A DNA stretch of 64,000 nucleotides from Crotophaga sulcirostris (taxonomy: Eukaryota; Chordata; Aves; Cuculiformes; Crotophagidae), in NCBI GenBank assembly GCA_013397455.1, contig VYZB01000096.1, positions 1,479,747-1,543,746 of the forward strand. The letters are read 5' to 3'. Both the position numbers and the translations under genes were made by a program. How positions within the stretch are numbered: the first letter of the stretch is position 1; every line of letters starts with the position of its first letter. Of the stretch, positions 38,801 through 59,984 are shown in pieces. The notes under the pieces were generated by a model that had not been told where the DNA came from, made no database searches, and saw only the letters and a list, made by a program, of their open reading frames with translations.

Positions 38801-39574
38801 CCAGAAGTACATTCTCTCTCCTGCTGGTTATAATGGGAGTCACACACCAGTCTTGGATTCCAGCCCAGCACACACAGACTATATATTGAAGGGATGCACG
38901 ACATACCCTCATCAGGCTTTTTTAAGCGTGATGGCCACAGTGTGAGACACGCAGAGCCAGACCCAGCTTGTCCACCAGAGTCCACAGAGGCACGCGGTTT
39001 CTAAAGCCCCACGCTGGTGGTAGAGGAAGGGACCTTGTGCCCTTCATGCTTGTCTCAAGGAGGCACAAATGGACAGCAGGGACAAGACTTTTGAGGGCGC
39101 AGATGCCACTAGGTGTGAACCTGTGCCAGCACAGACCCTGGTGCTTGGCTGCAGGTCGGTCAGGCTGGCCCCAGCTCAGGGGACTGAACTCCACAAAGCT
39201 GTGCCCAGGCACAGCCAGGGTATCTGACTCAAGGGCATAATTCCCCTGATAGACCAGATATCTCTCAAAATTACATTTCTGGAGCGTTCCTTCTTTGAAT
39301 CTAAGGGACTCCCAAGAAATTTCTCCTTGACCCAGAAAATTACAGGAAAAAAAAATTCTCTGCACCCTAGAGCGCAAACCCCGTTCCCAGGAACAAGAAA
39401 CAGCAAGCTGGGAGCCCACAAAGCACAAGACAGCCTATGGAGCATTCATAACTTTCTCCCACAACCCAAAAGCTGTGACCAACTTACTCTGGCACAGCCC
39501 GGTCTTATCATTTTGGATTTCACAAGTAAGCATGAAACTAGCAAACAACAGCCTGCTCCTCTCCACATTCAAGT

Positions 39575-39580
39575 TTTATT
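39575..39580 (-). promoter_or_regulatory. RRM2B: Polyadenylation signal AATAAA, likely RRM2B main site
   Basis: On minus, AATAAA sits in the context TTTCAATAAAACTTG and is followed within 10-40 bases by TG-rich sequence (AATGTGG, then TGTTGTTTG), as expected of a downstream GU-rich element. Cleavage would fall at about 39550-39565. Confidence 0.65.
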
Positions 39581-39732
39581 GAAACTACACACATATTTCA
39601 CACAAAAACGGGGCAGGAGTTGTTGTACCAGACTTTGGTATCTCAAATGCATTTACAGAACCTGAGCACATAGCAGTTTCATATCTGAATATTCCGTATA
39701 CTCTCAATTCACAATACTCTAAACAAATGCTT

Positions 39733-39738
39733 TTTATT
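39733..39738 (-). promoter_or_regulatory. RRM2B: Alternative polyadenylation signal AATAAA
   Basis: A canonical hexamer on minus inside the predicted 3' UTR, followed by A-rich rather than GU-rich sequence, so probably weaker than the site at 39575. Confidence 0.35.
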
Positions 39739-40111
39739 ACTTTTTGTGACATAAAACCAGGATCCATTCTTCCAACAACAGACCCATTCACATTTTCTCT
39801 TTCTCCCCCATCAACACAGTATTTCCAAAAGGCGCTGGATTTTCACTGAGTTCATAGTTCTCTTGCAGCTGCAAAACATTAATGAGTGACACCAGTTTTT
39901 CTCTGTATACTCCAGGTCTCCCTCTGCCCTCCCCAAGTACCTTATGTCAAATGATGAAGGCTCTTCTCTAAGGAAAACATAATGCTGCCCTGATTCCATG
40001 CTCTTTACTTACTTCATGATCTTTTACTGAGACCAAACTAGAAAAGTCAGTTTTGCTGCTTATATTTACACCAGGGAACTTGCTCACTAGGAACTATGCT
40101 AAGGCAGTGGA

Positions 40112-40117
40112 TTTATT
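40112..40117 (-). promoter_or_regulatory. RRM2B: Alternative polyadenylation signal AATAAA
   Basis: A canonical hexamer on minus about 1.57 kb after the stop codon. Use would shorten the 3' UTR by roughly 0.5 kb. Confidence 0.35.
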
Positions 40118-41688
40118 TCATGGAACTTGGATACCCAGGGCTATGACTGATTTGGGCTGGCAGGGAAATAACTCTTACACCAACTCATCACAAATAACCC
40201 TGGGCTGTCAGCTCACCTCATGCCAGGCATATGGAAAGCAGCACGAGATGTTTGCAACAATAAGAAAGACTTATAAAAGCTCTTATACAAATTGCTGAAC
40301 GTTATGAAAAAATGCTTGGGTTTAGTAAAGCAGAATCCTTTGTTTACCTCCTGTACACCCATTTCACCTTTGAAAATAATGAGCATATCTGTTTGCATGT
40401 CTACAAGTCAACAGTATCACTTCCACCCCAAGCCCCACTGTAGTGTGTCAGCCATCCTTCAATTGCGCCACTCTCTGCATGCACATAAAGCAATTAAAAA
40501 AAGTTTTCAGGCGCACACTGGAACACACCAGAAAACAAACAGCAGTCCTTTTAAGATGCTGCTAATCCATACCACTTCAAGATTTGGTTTTGGAAGGTTT
40601 AACACCTTCCCCCAGGCACTCTTCTGTGACAATGGTTTCAAAGGTTCACATTAAACATACAACTTGAAGAACATCCGTACATTACTGGTGCTTCCTTACA
40701 GCCCAAGTAGTATGTTTGTAGCACCTCAAGGGATAATCCCTTCTCACCCCATCAATGCACAAGAGAAACCATGAAGGGGAGAACAACAAATCACCCACCA
40801 TGACAGAGGGAAGGCAGACAATACCCAGAGTTGGCTGTTCCAGTGTCAGATGCCAATTGCAACTCAGTGCAACTTCAGACTGCTTAATAAGGCACTTGTT
40901 CAGAGAAGCAGGGAAAAAACAGGCAGCACAAGACAAAGAAAAAACTACAGGATGTGTTTTTCTCCACCATTAACAGGCTTGCCTTTTCAAGGAACATTCA
41001 AGGTTCACTGACCTGCTTAATAATAGCTGTAAGACAAAAATCATATGCATTTGATTTAAACTCCTACCAACAGCCATCACATTTACAACCAGAGTAGAAA
41101 CATTTTCAGATAGAACCGAGATTAATGGGTAGATCCAACTGCATCCCTGGGTTTAATAAGATTTTATAATTTATACTTACTAACGTCTTCCCACATTCCC
41201 CTATTACTCTATCTGCAGCAGGATGAAAGGGAAGAGCTTTTACTATAGACCAAAACTACGAATATGAAAATAGAAACCATGAAAATAATTTATAGCAACA
41301 TATATACATGGAGTGATATCTCATCTGGTTTTCAGATTAAAATAACATAACATGAGGCAAATACATAGCTTGCTTGCTTAAAACACTACCAAAGTCTTAA
41401 AAAAGTAGCAGTACCCAGGTCATTTTTAAAGACAGCAATCACAGCAGATGAGTCAAGGGAACCTTAAAACGGCCATCCTTTTAAAAAGCCATATACATTT
41501 TTTAAAAAGGATCCCCTTTTTTTTTTAAATGACACAGTGCAAAACATGTTTACTTTCCAGACAAACAAGAGGAAAACCCAGGAAAAAAATCCCAGTGAAC
41601 TCCAATTCCAGGAGAGGAAATGGAGACAACTTCACAGCAGAAGGTGAGATGGGAGGAGGGAACCAGTCACCATTCACTTGCCAAATTA

Positions 41689-53044
<11,356 letters not shown>

Positions 53045-53144
53045 CTGAAGATAAAGCACAGTTCTGGTTAAGGTTGCCATTACTTATTCCTCCTCTTCTC
53101 CGTACCCCAAAGGTGTTGGTTCAAAAGCCACTGGTGTCACTCAC

Positions 53145-53204
53145 CTGCCCCACTTGCGTGGACATACCACTCATCCCTGGGGTATCTGCCCCCTCGCCCT
53201 CCAT
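53145..53204 (-). CDS. RRM2B: Candidate RRM2B coding exon 1
   Basis: An ATG at 53204 on minus sits in a near-ideal Kozak context (A at -3, G at +4). It opens 20 codons (MEGEGADTPG at the start) that end exactly at CAG before a consensus GTGAGT donor, phase 0 as exon 2 requires. Joining gives a 355-residue protein against 351 in human, where exon 1 encodes 16 residues. The implied intron of 100 bases is short. The peptide resembles the mammalian N-terminus only in being acidic, but that region is variable. The rival is an exon 1 hidden in the gap at 58339-58767. Confidence 0.4.
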
Positions 53205-53420
53205 CCTTGCTCCTGCTGCTGGGGTAGCAGTGCTGCCTCTGTGCCCGGCTCTGCTCCCACCAACCGCCCCCTCCCAGGTGCGTCAGTGCCAGGAAGTGCC
53301 CAACACCTGCGTGCCAAGGAGAAAGCCTTTCTGTGGCGCAAGGAGGAAATCTGCCCCGGGGAGATGACATCAGCCACTGTGGCACATGGGGAGACACGCG
53401 CAGGGCCACCGCGCACACTG
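53205..53420 (-). promoter_or_regulatory. RRM2B: GC-rich promoter-like segment upstream of candidate exon 1
   Basis: Within 60-95 bases upstream of the candidate ATG the minus strand has a GC box (GGGAGGGGGCGG, 53264-53275), a CRE-like TGACGCA (53279-53285) and an ETS-like CACTTCCT (53291-53298). About a dozen CpGs occur in 280 bases, more than in the flanks but fewer than in a strong island. There is no TATA box. If exon 1 is in the gap instead, this is merely intronic. Confidence 0.4.
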
Positions 53421-55884
53421 CTGCAGCCTGCATCCAGCACAGCTCCACAAGGCTCACTGCCCAGGTCACCTCCAAGTTATTTGCTTTACATTGAAACCAC
53501 TTGGGCGTGGATGGACATTCTTAAAAATGCCATGAGATTATAGCAACTAGTTCCGTTTGGCAGAGGAACAGCCCAGGGCCACGAGTCCCTGCACAGAGGT
53601 TTGTGCATGCAGTCCTGCAGTGAGCAGCAGGCAGCACACACACCAGTGCAGGGCTGGAGGCTGCTCTGGAGGCTGTCCTTGAGTGCCTATACAAAGCCAT
53701 GTGCCTCTCTTTCCAACAGCAGGCAGCAGGAAAACCTCTCCCCAGGGTCATCCACCCCTACTCCACTCCCTCTGCATGGGCTCCCAGAGAACGCCTGCAC
53801 ACAGCTCTTCCTCAGACAGCTACCAGCCCAGGCAAGGGGGGGACAGCTGAGGTCCTGGAGGCAAACCAGTGAGGAGCAGCACAGAGAGGGCACTCCATGA
53901 GCAGGGCCTTCACCTCACCTCCAGCTGGGGACATCTGCTCCCAGGATCAACGCCAGACAGCATCCCTACCAGCCACACCACCCAGCACCTCCTGAGGAGA
54001 AGCGCTGTGAAGAGCTGCCAGGAGAACACACTGCAACCTCTCCAGAAGGGCTGGCGACTCACACTGATCAGAAGTTTAGCCAGCAGGATGCCTTTCTGGG
54101 CTGGTCCTGAGATCCTGCTGACACAGCTGCAGAGGATAACTAACCACAGGCAGTATACGAGGTATTACATTTAATACAGCAGAGAAGAAGAGCAAAAGGG
54201 TTTGAATACCATTGCTTTTACTCCTTCCAGGGTAAAAAGTCCTTTCCCTACCCAGTCTCCTTGTAACCACTCACAAAAATAAAAACTAATCCTTTACTTC
54301 AAATTGGAAAACATTCTCAAACAAATAATACTACTCACATTTAAAAAACAAACAAAAACTAAACCACGTGCACACTGCATAGCTGATGTTAAGTACCATA
54401 GACTCCCAAAGAAAACACATCAGGAAGGACATTCTGGGTTACAATTTTACCACTTTATTATATTTTTAAATATTACGCAATTACATGAGACAAATTCCCC
54501 AGCAGCATCTTGCAGAGTCTCTGCTGAAGTCCACGAGTGCAAGACCTGTGTTTCCCTGGACGCAGAGATGTTTGCAGGAACCTACTGGAAGTGCCACAGG
54601 GCAGAATTTGGGGGCCGTGGGGACAGCACCCTGCCTTAGCACACACCTTCTCAGGGCCTGCCTGCCACACAGCTAGCATCTCCATCTGCTTCTGTGCCAG
54701 CCTTCATCCTTGAAAAAGGAAACACTGCAATAGTCTTCCTTGTTAGCCCAGCATCCTCCTGAGCAAGACCCTTCTATGCTGCCTGGGGACCAGCCCCAAG
54801 GATTTATTTTAGCCTAAGAAGTGGACCAGCACTTACTAACCTCAGCCTTGATGTTCCTGAGCCATTCAAAAGCCAGCATGCAGGGAGATAACATGAAAAA
54901 TACCCCTGGTGTATAGAAGTGAAGTGACACACAAAGAGCAAAGTTCTGGTATGGCAGGAAAATTGGAGACCAACACTGAGATAAGGAGCACTTAATATTT
55001 TTCCAATGGCCTTTAACAGCTGTCGTGTGGAGCCCACAGAGAGAGGGGTGAGCACACCAGGAATGGACAGGGCACAGCAAGACAGAAAGGTGAGAGAAGA
55101 AGAAAAGGCCCATGAAGCAATGGGTATGCTCTGTAGAACCCAGATACCAGGAAAGCAGAAGGATGGCTCAAAGACTCAGAGTGATGGCACAACCCTGAGA
55201 AGAATCACCACACAGAACTGGAAAATGGTACAAGTTTTTTAAAAAATAGGTGGTTTTTTAATTTTTAAAAAAAGGGTCAGCCCACAGAGAAAACATCATA
55301 CAGGAACCTCCTACCTCCTCTAACTCCTTCTGGGGTGGAAAGCAGTTTCACAGGCAGGCTCCATTTGTAAGTTGGCAGGCAGGCACCACCTGGCTATGAG
55401 ACAGTCCTGCCTCTTCATTTTGATTTCCATTCCTCTTAGCCAAAGTTTTATCAGAGTACTACTCATAACCTAGCCTGTTTGTTAACACAGTACACGTCTT
55501 GGTATAACAAGGCTGAAAATTAATGGAAGATCCTTCTCTAATTCAGTTTCAGAAGCATGGCACATTCCAGTCACTGCTGGGGCCTCCAAGCAGCCACCAG
55601 CTCATGCTGAAGGCACCCAATGCATTCCCAGCCCTGCCTTCCTGGCCCCAGGAACCCCTATCAGAGGTACGGGGAGACGGAGAAGGTAAGAGTCACTAGG
55701 CCAATACGCCTCCTGCTTTCAGTCTGCACCCTGGATCTTTTCCTTAATCCTACGATGATGCATAGAACAGTCAACACTTGCCATACTAATGAAAAGCATC
55801 CAGTTTATAATGCAAACATGCTGCTTTCTGTCCAGACAACATGAGCCAAATGCATAAAAGAGCTGAAGCTGGGGGCACAGCCCA
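53421..55884. other. Non-coding stretch upstream of RRM2B exon 2
   Basis: This is either intron 1 or 5' flank of RRM2B, depending on where exon 1 lies. I recognise no repeat and no exon. Frames up to about 129 codons occur on both strands in the GC-richer first half and look like chance. Confidence 0.5.
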
Positions 55885-55887
55885 AAC

Positions 55888-56278
55888 CCTGGTCTCACAG
55901 GATCAACCAGAGCAGACTGTCCACAGCCGCATCCAGTCAAGGTTTCAGTATCTCCAAAGACATAGACTATACAACCTCTATGAGCAACTTGTGCCAGCAT
56001 TTGAACATCTTCACAATAAATAAGTGTCTTCTTATGTGCAAATGGAACCTCCTGTGCTTCAGTGTGTGCCCACTGCATCTAGTCCCATCACGGGGCACCA
56101 CTGAGAAGAGTCTGGCTCCATCTCCTTTATTTCCTTCATCAGATATTTACACATGAGATCCCCAGGAGTTGTCTCTTCTCCAGGCTAACAGCCCCAGCAC
56201 TCCCGGTCTCTCTTCATATGACAGATGCTCCAGTCCCTTAACCATCAGCCCTTTGCTGGACACACTCCAGTACAACAT
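55888..56278 (-). mobile_element. Old CR1 LINE 3' fragment
   Basis: Starting near 'aaccagagcagactgtcc' and running to 'ttgctggacacactccagta', phrase order follows the C-terminal ORF2 region of older CR1 copies read on minus (a [13 protein letters not shown] block is decayed; the 'gggcaccactgagaagagtctggctccatc' phrase is clear). No terminal tail is left. Confidence 0.8.
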
Positions 56279-56452
56279 ATCCCAGTTATTCTGCAACTGC
56301 AAGGGATAACAGTGATGACAATAAATTCCATGAATAACAAAGACTGCCTACTGCTACTGAAGCTCTTCCCATTTGCAAATTCAGCAAATTAGGGAACAAT
56401 TAACATATGTAGACACACACAGCCACCACCCCACAGCATCAGCTGTTGGGTT

Positions 56453-56481
56453 AGGCATGCCAGTATCTTGGTTACATGCCT
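56453..56481. promoter_or_regulatory. Candidate p53 response element (two half-sites)
   Basis: AGGCATGCCA (56453-56462) matches the half-site RRRCWWGYYY at 9 of 10 positions. TTACATGCCT (56472-56481) matches at 8 of 10, including the full CATG core. The spacer is 9 bases. It lies upstream of exon 2 of the p53-inducible gene, where the human intron 1 element is also found. Candidate only. Confidence 0.35.
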
Positions 56482-56631
56482 TATATTAGTTGTGGCCCAG
56501 GAAAAGGCTAAAAGCACTGGCAGAGCCAGCAGTGTGCTACAACACGTACCACATCATGGTATGCGACCACAAGCCCTTCCACACCTCAGGAAGAGGTTGC
56601 ACATACACACACACAGTATCACACAGTATAA

Positions 56632-57140
56632 CCAGGTTGGAAGGGACCTCTGAGATCATCAAGTCCAACCTATAAGCCAACACTAACACCATCTCATCAC
56701 CTAAACCATGGCACTCAGTGCCTCATCCAGTCTTCCCTTAAACACATCCAGGGTTGGCGACTCCACCACCTCCCTGGGCAGCGCATTCCAGTGGCCAATC
56801 ACCCTTTCAGTGAAGAACTTCTTCCTAACATCAAGTCTAAACTTCCCCTGACGAAGTTTAAGTCCGTGCCCTCTAGTTCTGTCACTGGCCACCTGTGAGA
56901 AGAGACCAACGCCCACTTGACTACAACCTCCTTTTAGGTAGTTGTAGAGAGCAATAAGGTCACCCCTGAGCCTCCTCTTCTCCAGACTAAACAGCCCCAG
57001 CTCCCTCAGTCGCTCCTCGTAGGGCTTGTGCTCCAGCCCCTTCACCATCTTTGTTGCCCTCCTCTGGACATCCTCCAGTATCCTGACATCTTTCCCGAAC
57101 TGAGGGGCCCAGAACTGTACGCAGTATTCAAGGTGAGGCC
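56632..57140 (-). mobile_element. CR1 LINE 3' fragment with uninterrupted C-terminal ORF2 frame
   Basis: Plus begins 'ccaggttggaagggacctctgagatcatc', the reversed CR1 3' UTR, and ends near 'cagtattcaaggtgagg'. On minus an open frame of 115 codons (57048-56701) encodes the ORF2 C-terminus, including [18 protein letters not shown] and [18 protein letters not shown]. It is 5' truncated and lacks the reverse transcriptase core. It appears younger than the fragment at 55.9 kb. Confidence 0.93.
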
Positions 57141-57818
57141 TTAGACATGTAACAGCTAAATAAAAGTTTTGCTTCAGTCAGATTGTGATAACTGAAACAA
57201 GTAGGCAGTCGGAAAGAATGTAAGTTTCCAAATACCCAATTAAGGGAAGAGACCAGGATTTACACGGCTGTGTGGAGGATGGGATTTAGTAAGGTGTAAA
57301 TCAAGAGGAGATAGGGAGCCACTGTGTGGAGGATGGAATTTAGCAAAGCTATAAATTGGAACTACCTGTCTAGATAGCCGTCTCCTTTTCTTTTGAGGGG
57401 AGGTAACAAATGTAAATGAATTGTGGAAACTCAGTTGAATATCTATAAGTACCCTAAACAAATGTACGTGAGTGGGACCAAACAAACAGTGTGCACAGGA
57501 GAGGATCCATCGCCTTATGCACCCAGTGCTGTGAATGAATTTCTTTGCTTCTGACTTTGTCCTCTCTACAATTGTATCTGTGAACTGGCGTTTCTCACAG
57601 ACATTAGGAAGAAATTCTTCACGCTTGGGGTGGTGAGACACTGGCACATGTTGCCCAGGGAAGCTGTGGATTCCCCCTCCCTGGAGGTGTTCAAGACCAG
57701 GTTGGATGGGGCCCTGAGCAGCCTGGGCTGGTGGGAGGGGTCCCTGCCCATGGCAGGGGGATTGGAACTGGATGGGCTTTAAGGTCCCTTCCAACCCAAC
57801 CTGTCATTCTATGATATA
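57141..57818 (+). mobile_element. CR1 LINE 3' fragment, split by an LTR
   Basis: The right part, 57600-57818, reads 'gacattaggaagaaattcttcacg' through 'aaggtcccttccaaccc' to 'attctatgatat', the CR1 3' end in sense orientation. The bases just left of the LTR (TTAGACA, 57141-57147) extend this frame backward exactly as in the related copy at 60210-60225 (ttagacattagg). The CR1 was therefore 5' truncated near 57141 and later interrupted by the LTR at 57148-57599. Confidence 0.85.
57148..57599 (+). mobile_element. Solo ERV1-like LTR (452 bp) with 4-base target duplication
   Basis: Begins TGTAACAGC and ends TTTCTCACA, flanked by GACA on both sides (57144-57147 and 57600-57603). The U3-like half has two copies of a 34-base direct repeat, 54 bases apart (57268 and 57322, core GTGTGGAGGATGG). 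TATA-like motifs are at 57350 and 57444. The U5-like end is pyrimidine-rich ('gaatttctttgcttctgac'). No internal retroviral sequence or second LTR is seen. The 4-base duplication suits ERV1-type (gamma-like) integrases. I do not recognise the family, so the class is inferred. Confidence 0.7.
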
Positions 57819-57881
57819 TGCTGGACATGGCTCAACATCTGGCTTCTACCTACGCGTGTGCATCTCTAGTCCAAGTTGAAA

Positions 57882-58265
57882 GTTGGAGTTGTTCAGCCTG
57901 GAGAAGAGAAGGCCCCAAGAAACCTCATAGCATCCTTCCTGTATCCGAGGGTGCTACAGGAAAGCTGGGGAGGGACTTTTTACAAGAGCATGGAGTGACA
58001 GCACCAGGGGGAACGACTTTAAATTGGAAGGGGGAAGATTCACACTGGACATTAGGAAGAAATCCTTCACGCTGAGGGTGGTGAGACACTGGCACAGGGT
58101 GCCCAGGGAAGCTGTGGGTGCCCCCTCCCTGGAGGTGTTCAAGGCCAGGTTGGATGGGGCCTTGAGCAGCCTGGGCTGGTGGGAGGGGTCCCTGCCCGTG
58201 GTAGGGGGTTGGAACTGGACGGGTTTTAAGGTCCCTTCCAACCCGAACCCTTCTGTGATTCTGTG
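57882..58265 (+). mobile_element. CR1 LINE 3' fragment, sense orientation
   Basis: Runs from 'gttgttcagcctggagaagagaagg' to 'cttctgtgattctgtg', covering the ORF2 C-terminus (FTLDIRKKSFTLRVVRHWHRVPREA) and the 3' UTR with its degenerate tail. It is about 65 bases downstream of the end of the previous CR1, in the same orientation. It abuts the GC-rich edge of the assembly gap. Confidence 0.93.
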
Positions 58266-58860
58266 CCCCCGCAGGGCGATGGGCACCCCCGGGCCCGCCC
58301 CCCGCTGCCCGTGTTCATGCACCGCTTGCTTCCAGCGCNNNNNNNNNNNNNNNNNNNNNNNNNNNNNNNNNNNNNNNNNNNNNNNNNNNNNNNNNNNNNN
58401 NNNNNNNNNNNNNNNNNNNNNNNNNNNNNNNNNNNNNNNNNNNNNNNNNNNNNNNNNNNNNNNNNNNNNNNNNNNNNNNNNNNNNNNNNNNNNNNNNNNN
58501 NNNNNNNNNNNNNNNNNNNNNNNNNNNNNNNNNNNNNNNNNNNNNNNNNNNNNNNNNNNNNNNNNNNNNNNNNNNNNNNNNNNNNNNNNNNNNNNNNNNN
58601 NNNNNNNNNNNNNNNNNNNNNNNNNNNNNNNNNNNNNNNNNNNNNNNNNNNNNNNNNNNNNNNNNNNNNNNNNNNNNNNNNNNNNNNNNNNNNNNNNNNN
58701 NNNNNNNNNNNNNNNNNNNNNNNNNNNNNNNNNNNNNNNNNNNNNNNNNNNNNNNNNNNNNNNNNNNGCCGGGCGGGAGGGGCCGCGCCGGGCAGCGCGT
58801 GCGAGTGAGGCGGGGGCCGGGGCCGTCCTGAGCGGGCGTTGGGGGCGCGGGGGGTCTGCG
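58266..58860. promoter_or_regulatory. CpG island, mostly hidden by an assembly gap
   Basis: The edges (58266-58338 and 58768-58860) are very GC-rich. The right edge alone has about 17 CpGs in 93 bases, and a GC box (CCCGCCCCCC on plus, 58294-58303) lies on the left. Such islands usually mark promoters and often fail in short-read assembly. It is in the right place and direction to hold the RRM2B promoter and first exon (5.3 kb upstream of exon 2). It could also belong to another transcript. No exon is visible in the parts that were sequenced. Confidence 0.55.
58339..58767. other. Assembly gap (429 N)
   Basis: A run of 429 N between GC-rich, CpG-rich flanks. The stated length may be an estimate. 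Open frames crossing it are artefacts. Confidence 1.
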
Positions 58861-58895
58861 GGTCCCTTCCAGCCCGGGGCATTCTGTGATTCCTG
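58858..58895 (+). mobile_element. CR1 3' tail fragment after the gap
   Basis: The phrase 'gggtcccttccagcccggggcattctgtgattcc' is the CR1 3' UTR end and tail in sense orientation. The body, if any, would lie in or beyond the GC-rich DNA to the left. Confidence 0.6.
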
Positions 58896-58920
58896 TCCCT
58901 GTACGGGACAATCCCAGCAC

Positions 58921-59279
58921 TCACACCCTGTGTCCCAGGGCGTTGTCCAAATGCTGCTGGAATATTGTCAGCCTTGGTGTCGTGACTGTTTCCCTGGGGA
59001 GCTGTGCCAGGTCTCTGGGTGAAGAACCTCTTCCTAATACCCAGCCTAAACCTCCCCGGGACACCTTCCTGCCGTTCCCTCGGGTCCTATCACTGCTCAC
59101 CAGAGAGAAGACATCAACGCCTGCTCCTCCTCCTCCCCTCGTGAGGAAGCGGTGACTGCTATGAGGTCCTTCCTCAGTCTCCTCCAGGCTGAACAGACAG
59201 AGTGACTCCAGCTGCTCTTCATACGACTTCCCCTCTAGACCCTTCACGAGTTTTGTGGCCTCCTCTGGACACTCTCCAG
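58921..59279 (-). mobile_element. CR1 LINE 3' fragment
   Basis: Read on minus, this encodes a degraded ORF2 C-terminus (KSYEEQLESLCLFSLEE, DRTRGNGRKVSRGG). Plus starts near 'tcacaccctgtg' and ends at 'tctggacactctccagta', where the next CR1 tail begins directly. It lacks its own terminal tail. Confidence 0.9.
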
Positions 59280-59284
59280 TAGAG

Positions 59285-59790
59285 TCAGAGAATCATAGAG
59301 TCATCTGGTTGGAAAAGACCTACAAGATCGAGTCCAACCGTACCTGTCCACTTACTAAACCACACCCCTGAGGAAACTCGTCAACCTTTCTTTTAAACCC
59401 CTGCAGGGATGGTGACTCAGCCACCTCCCTGGGCAGCTGTGCCAGTGCCTGACCACCCTTTCAGTAAAGACATTTTTCCTGATGTCTAGTCTGAACCTCC
59501 TCTGGCACAACTTGGGCCATTTCCTCTGGCCTATCCCCTGTCACTTGTGAGAAGAGACCAACACTCACCTCACTACAATCTTCTTTCAGGCAGTTGTAGA
59601 CGGTGATGAGGTCTCCTCTCGGCCTCCTCTTCTCTAAGCTAAACAGCCCCAGTTCCGTCAGCCTTCCTCGTAAGACTTGTTCAGTCCCTTCACCAGCCTC
59701 CTTGCCCTTCTCTGGACACACTCAATGTCCTTTTTACCCAGCAGCACCCAAAAGTGGGCTCAGCCATACCTGGTTGCAATCCAACCAGGG
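59285..59790 (-). mobile_element. CR1 LINE 3' fragment with tail
   Basis: Plus begins 'agagaatcatagagtcatctgg', the reversed CR1 tail, and covers the 3' UTR and ORF2 C-terminus ([18 protein letters not shown] on minus). Its 5' truncation is near 59790. It joins the preceding CR1 fragment head to tail. Confidence 0.93.
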
Positions 59791-59984
59791 GATCAGGGAG
59801 CACCCAGCTCAGGCTGGCCGCAATCTTCACTGCTGCCCAGACAGATGGAGACGGGAAACTGAGGAGGGGCAGAGCACCGATTGCCAGGGATAGACTTATT
59901 TTGTAAGGGAAAAAACCCAAACCCAAAAGAAACAACAATCCAAAATTAGGAGAAAATCCTAGACAAGCCTCTGAAAAATGGCAG
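59791..59984. other. Spacer between CR1 copies
   Basis: Short sequence with an A-rich run near 59909, no feature recognised. Confidence 0.5.

Larger units (their letters stand above)
31644..39559. other. Non-coding stretch downstream of RRM2B
   Basis: No exon is recognisable. Items seen: a 19-base hairpin (34895-34913) beside a TTA microsatellite, a 54-base pure pyrimidine tract (35759-35812), a short CCCTAA tract (37085-37100) and a small CpG cluster at 38011-38043. Open frames of 127-168 codons (33216-33599, 36371-36841, 38922-39428) lack family resemblance and are probably chance. Confidence 0.55.
39560..41688 (-). other. RRM2B: RRM2B 3' untranslated region (predicted)
   Basis: After the stop codon (41691-41689) about 2.1 kb of AT-rich sequence, free of recognisable CR1, runs down to a strong polyadenylation site. 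Two earlier AATAAA signals (40112-40117 and 39733-39738 on minus) could give shorter transcripts. Mammalian RRM2B also has a long 3' UTR. The extent is inferred from signals, without transcript evidence. Confidence 0.65.

Noticed and set aside
38922..39428. Minus-strand open frame of 168 codons just downstream of RRM2B
   Set aside because: No family resemblance. It overlaps other long frames on both strands and lies beyond the predicted RRM2B polyadenylation site.
57240..57794. Minus-strand frame of 184 codons
   Set aside because: It is the antisense of the LTR and the CR1 tail, both better explained as repeats.
58024..59022. 332-codon plus frame and 201-232 codon minus frames
   Set aside because: They exist only because N is read through the gap. 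The readable left part is CR1 ORF2.
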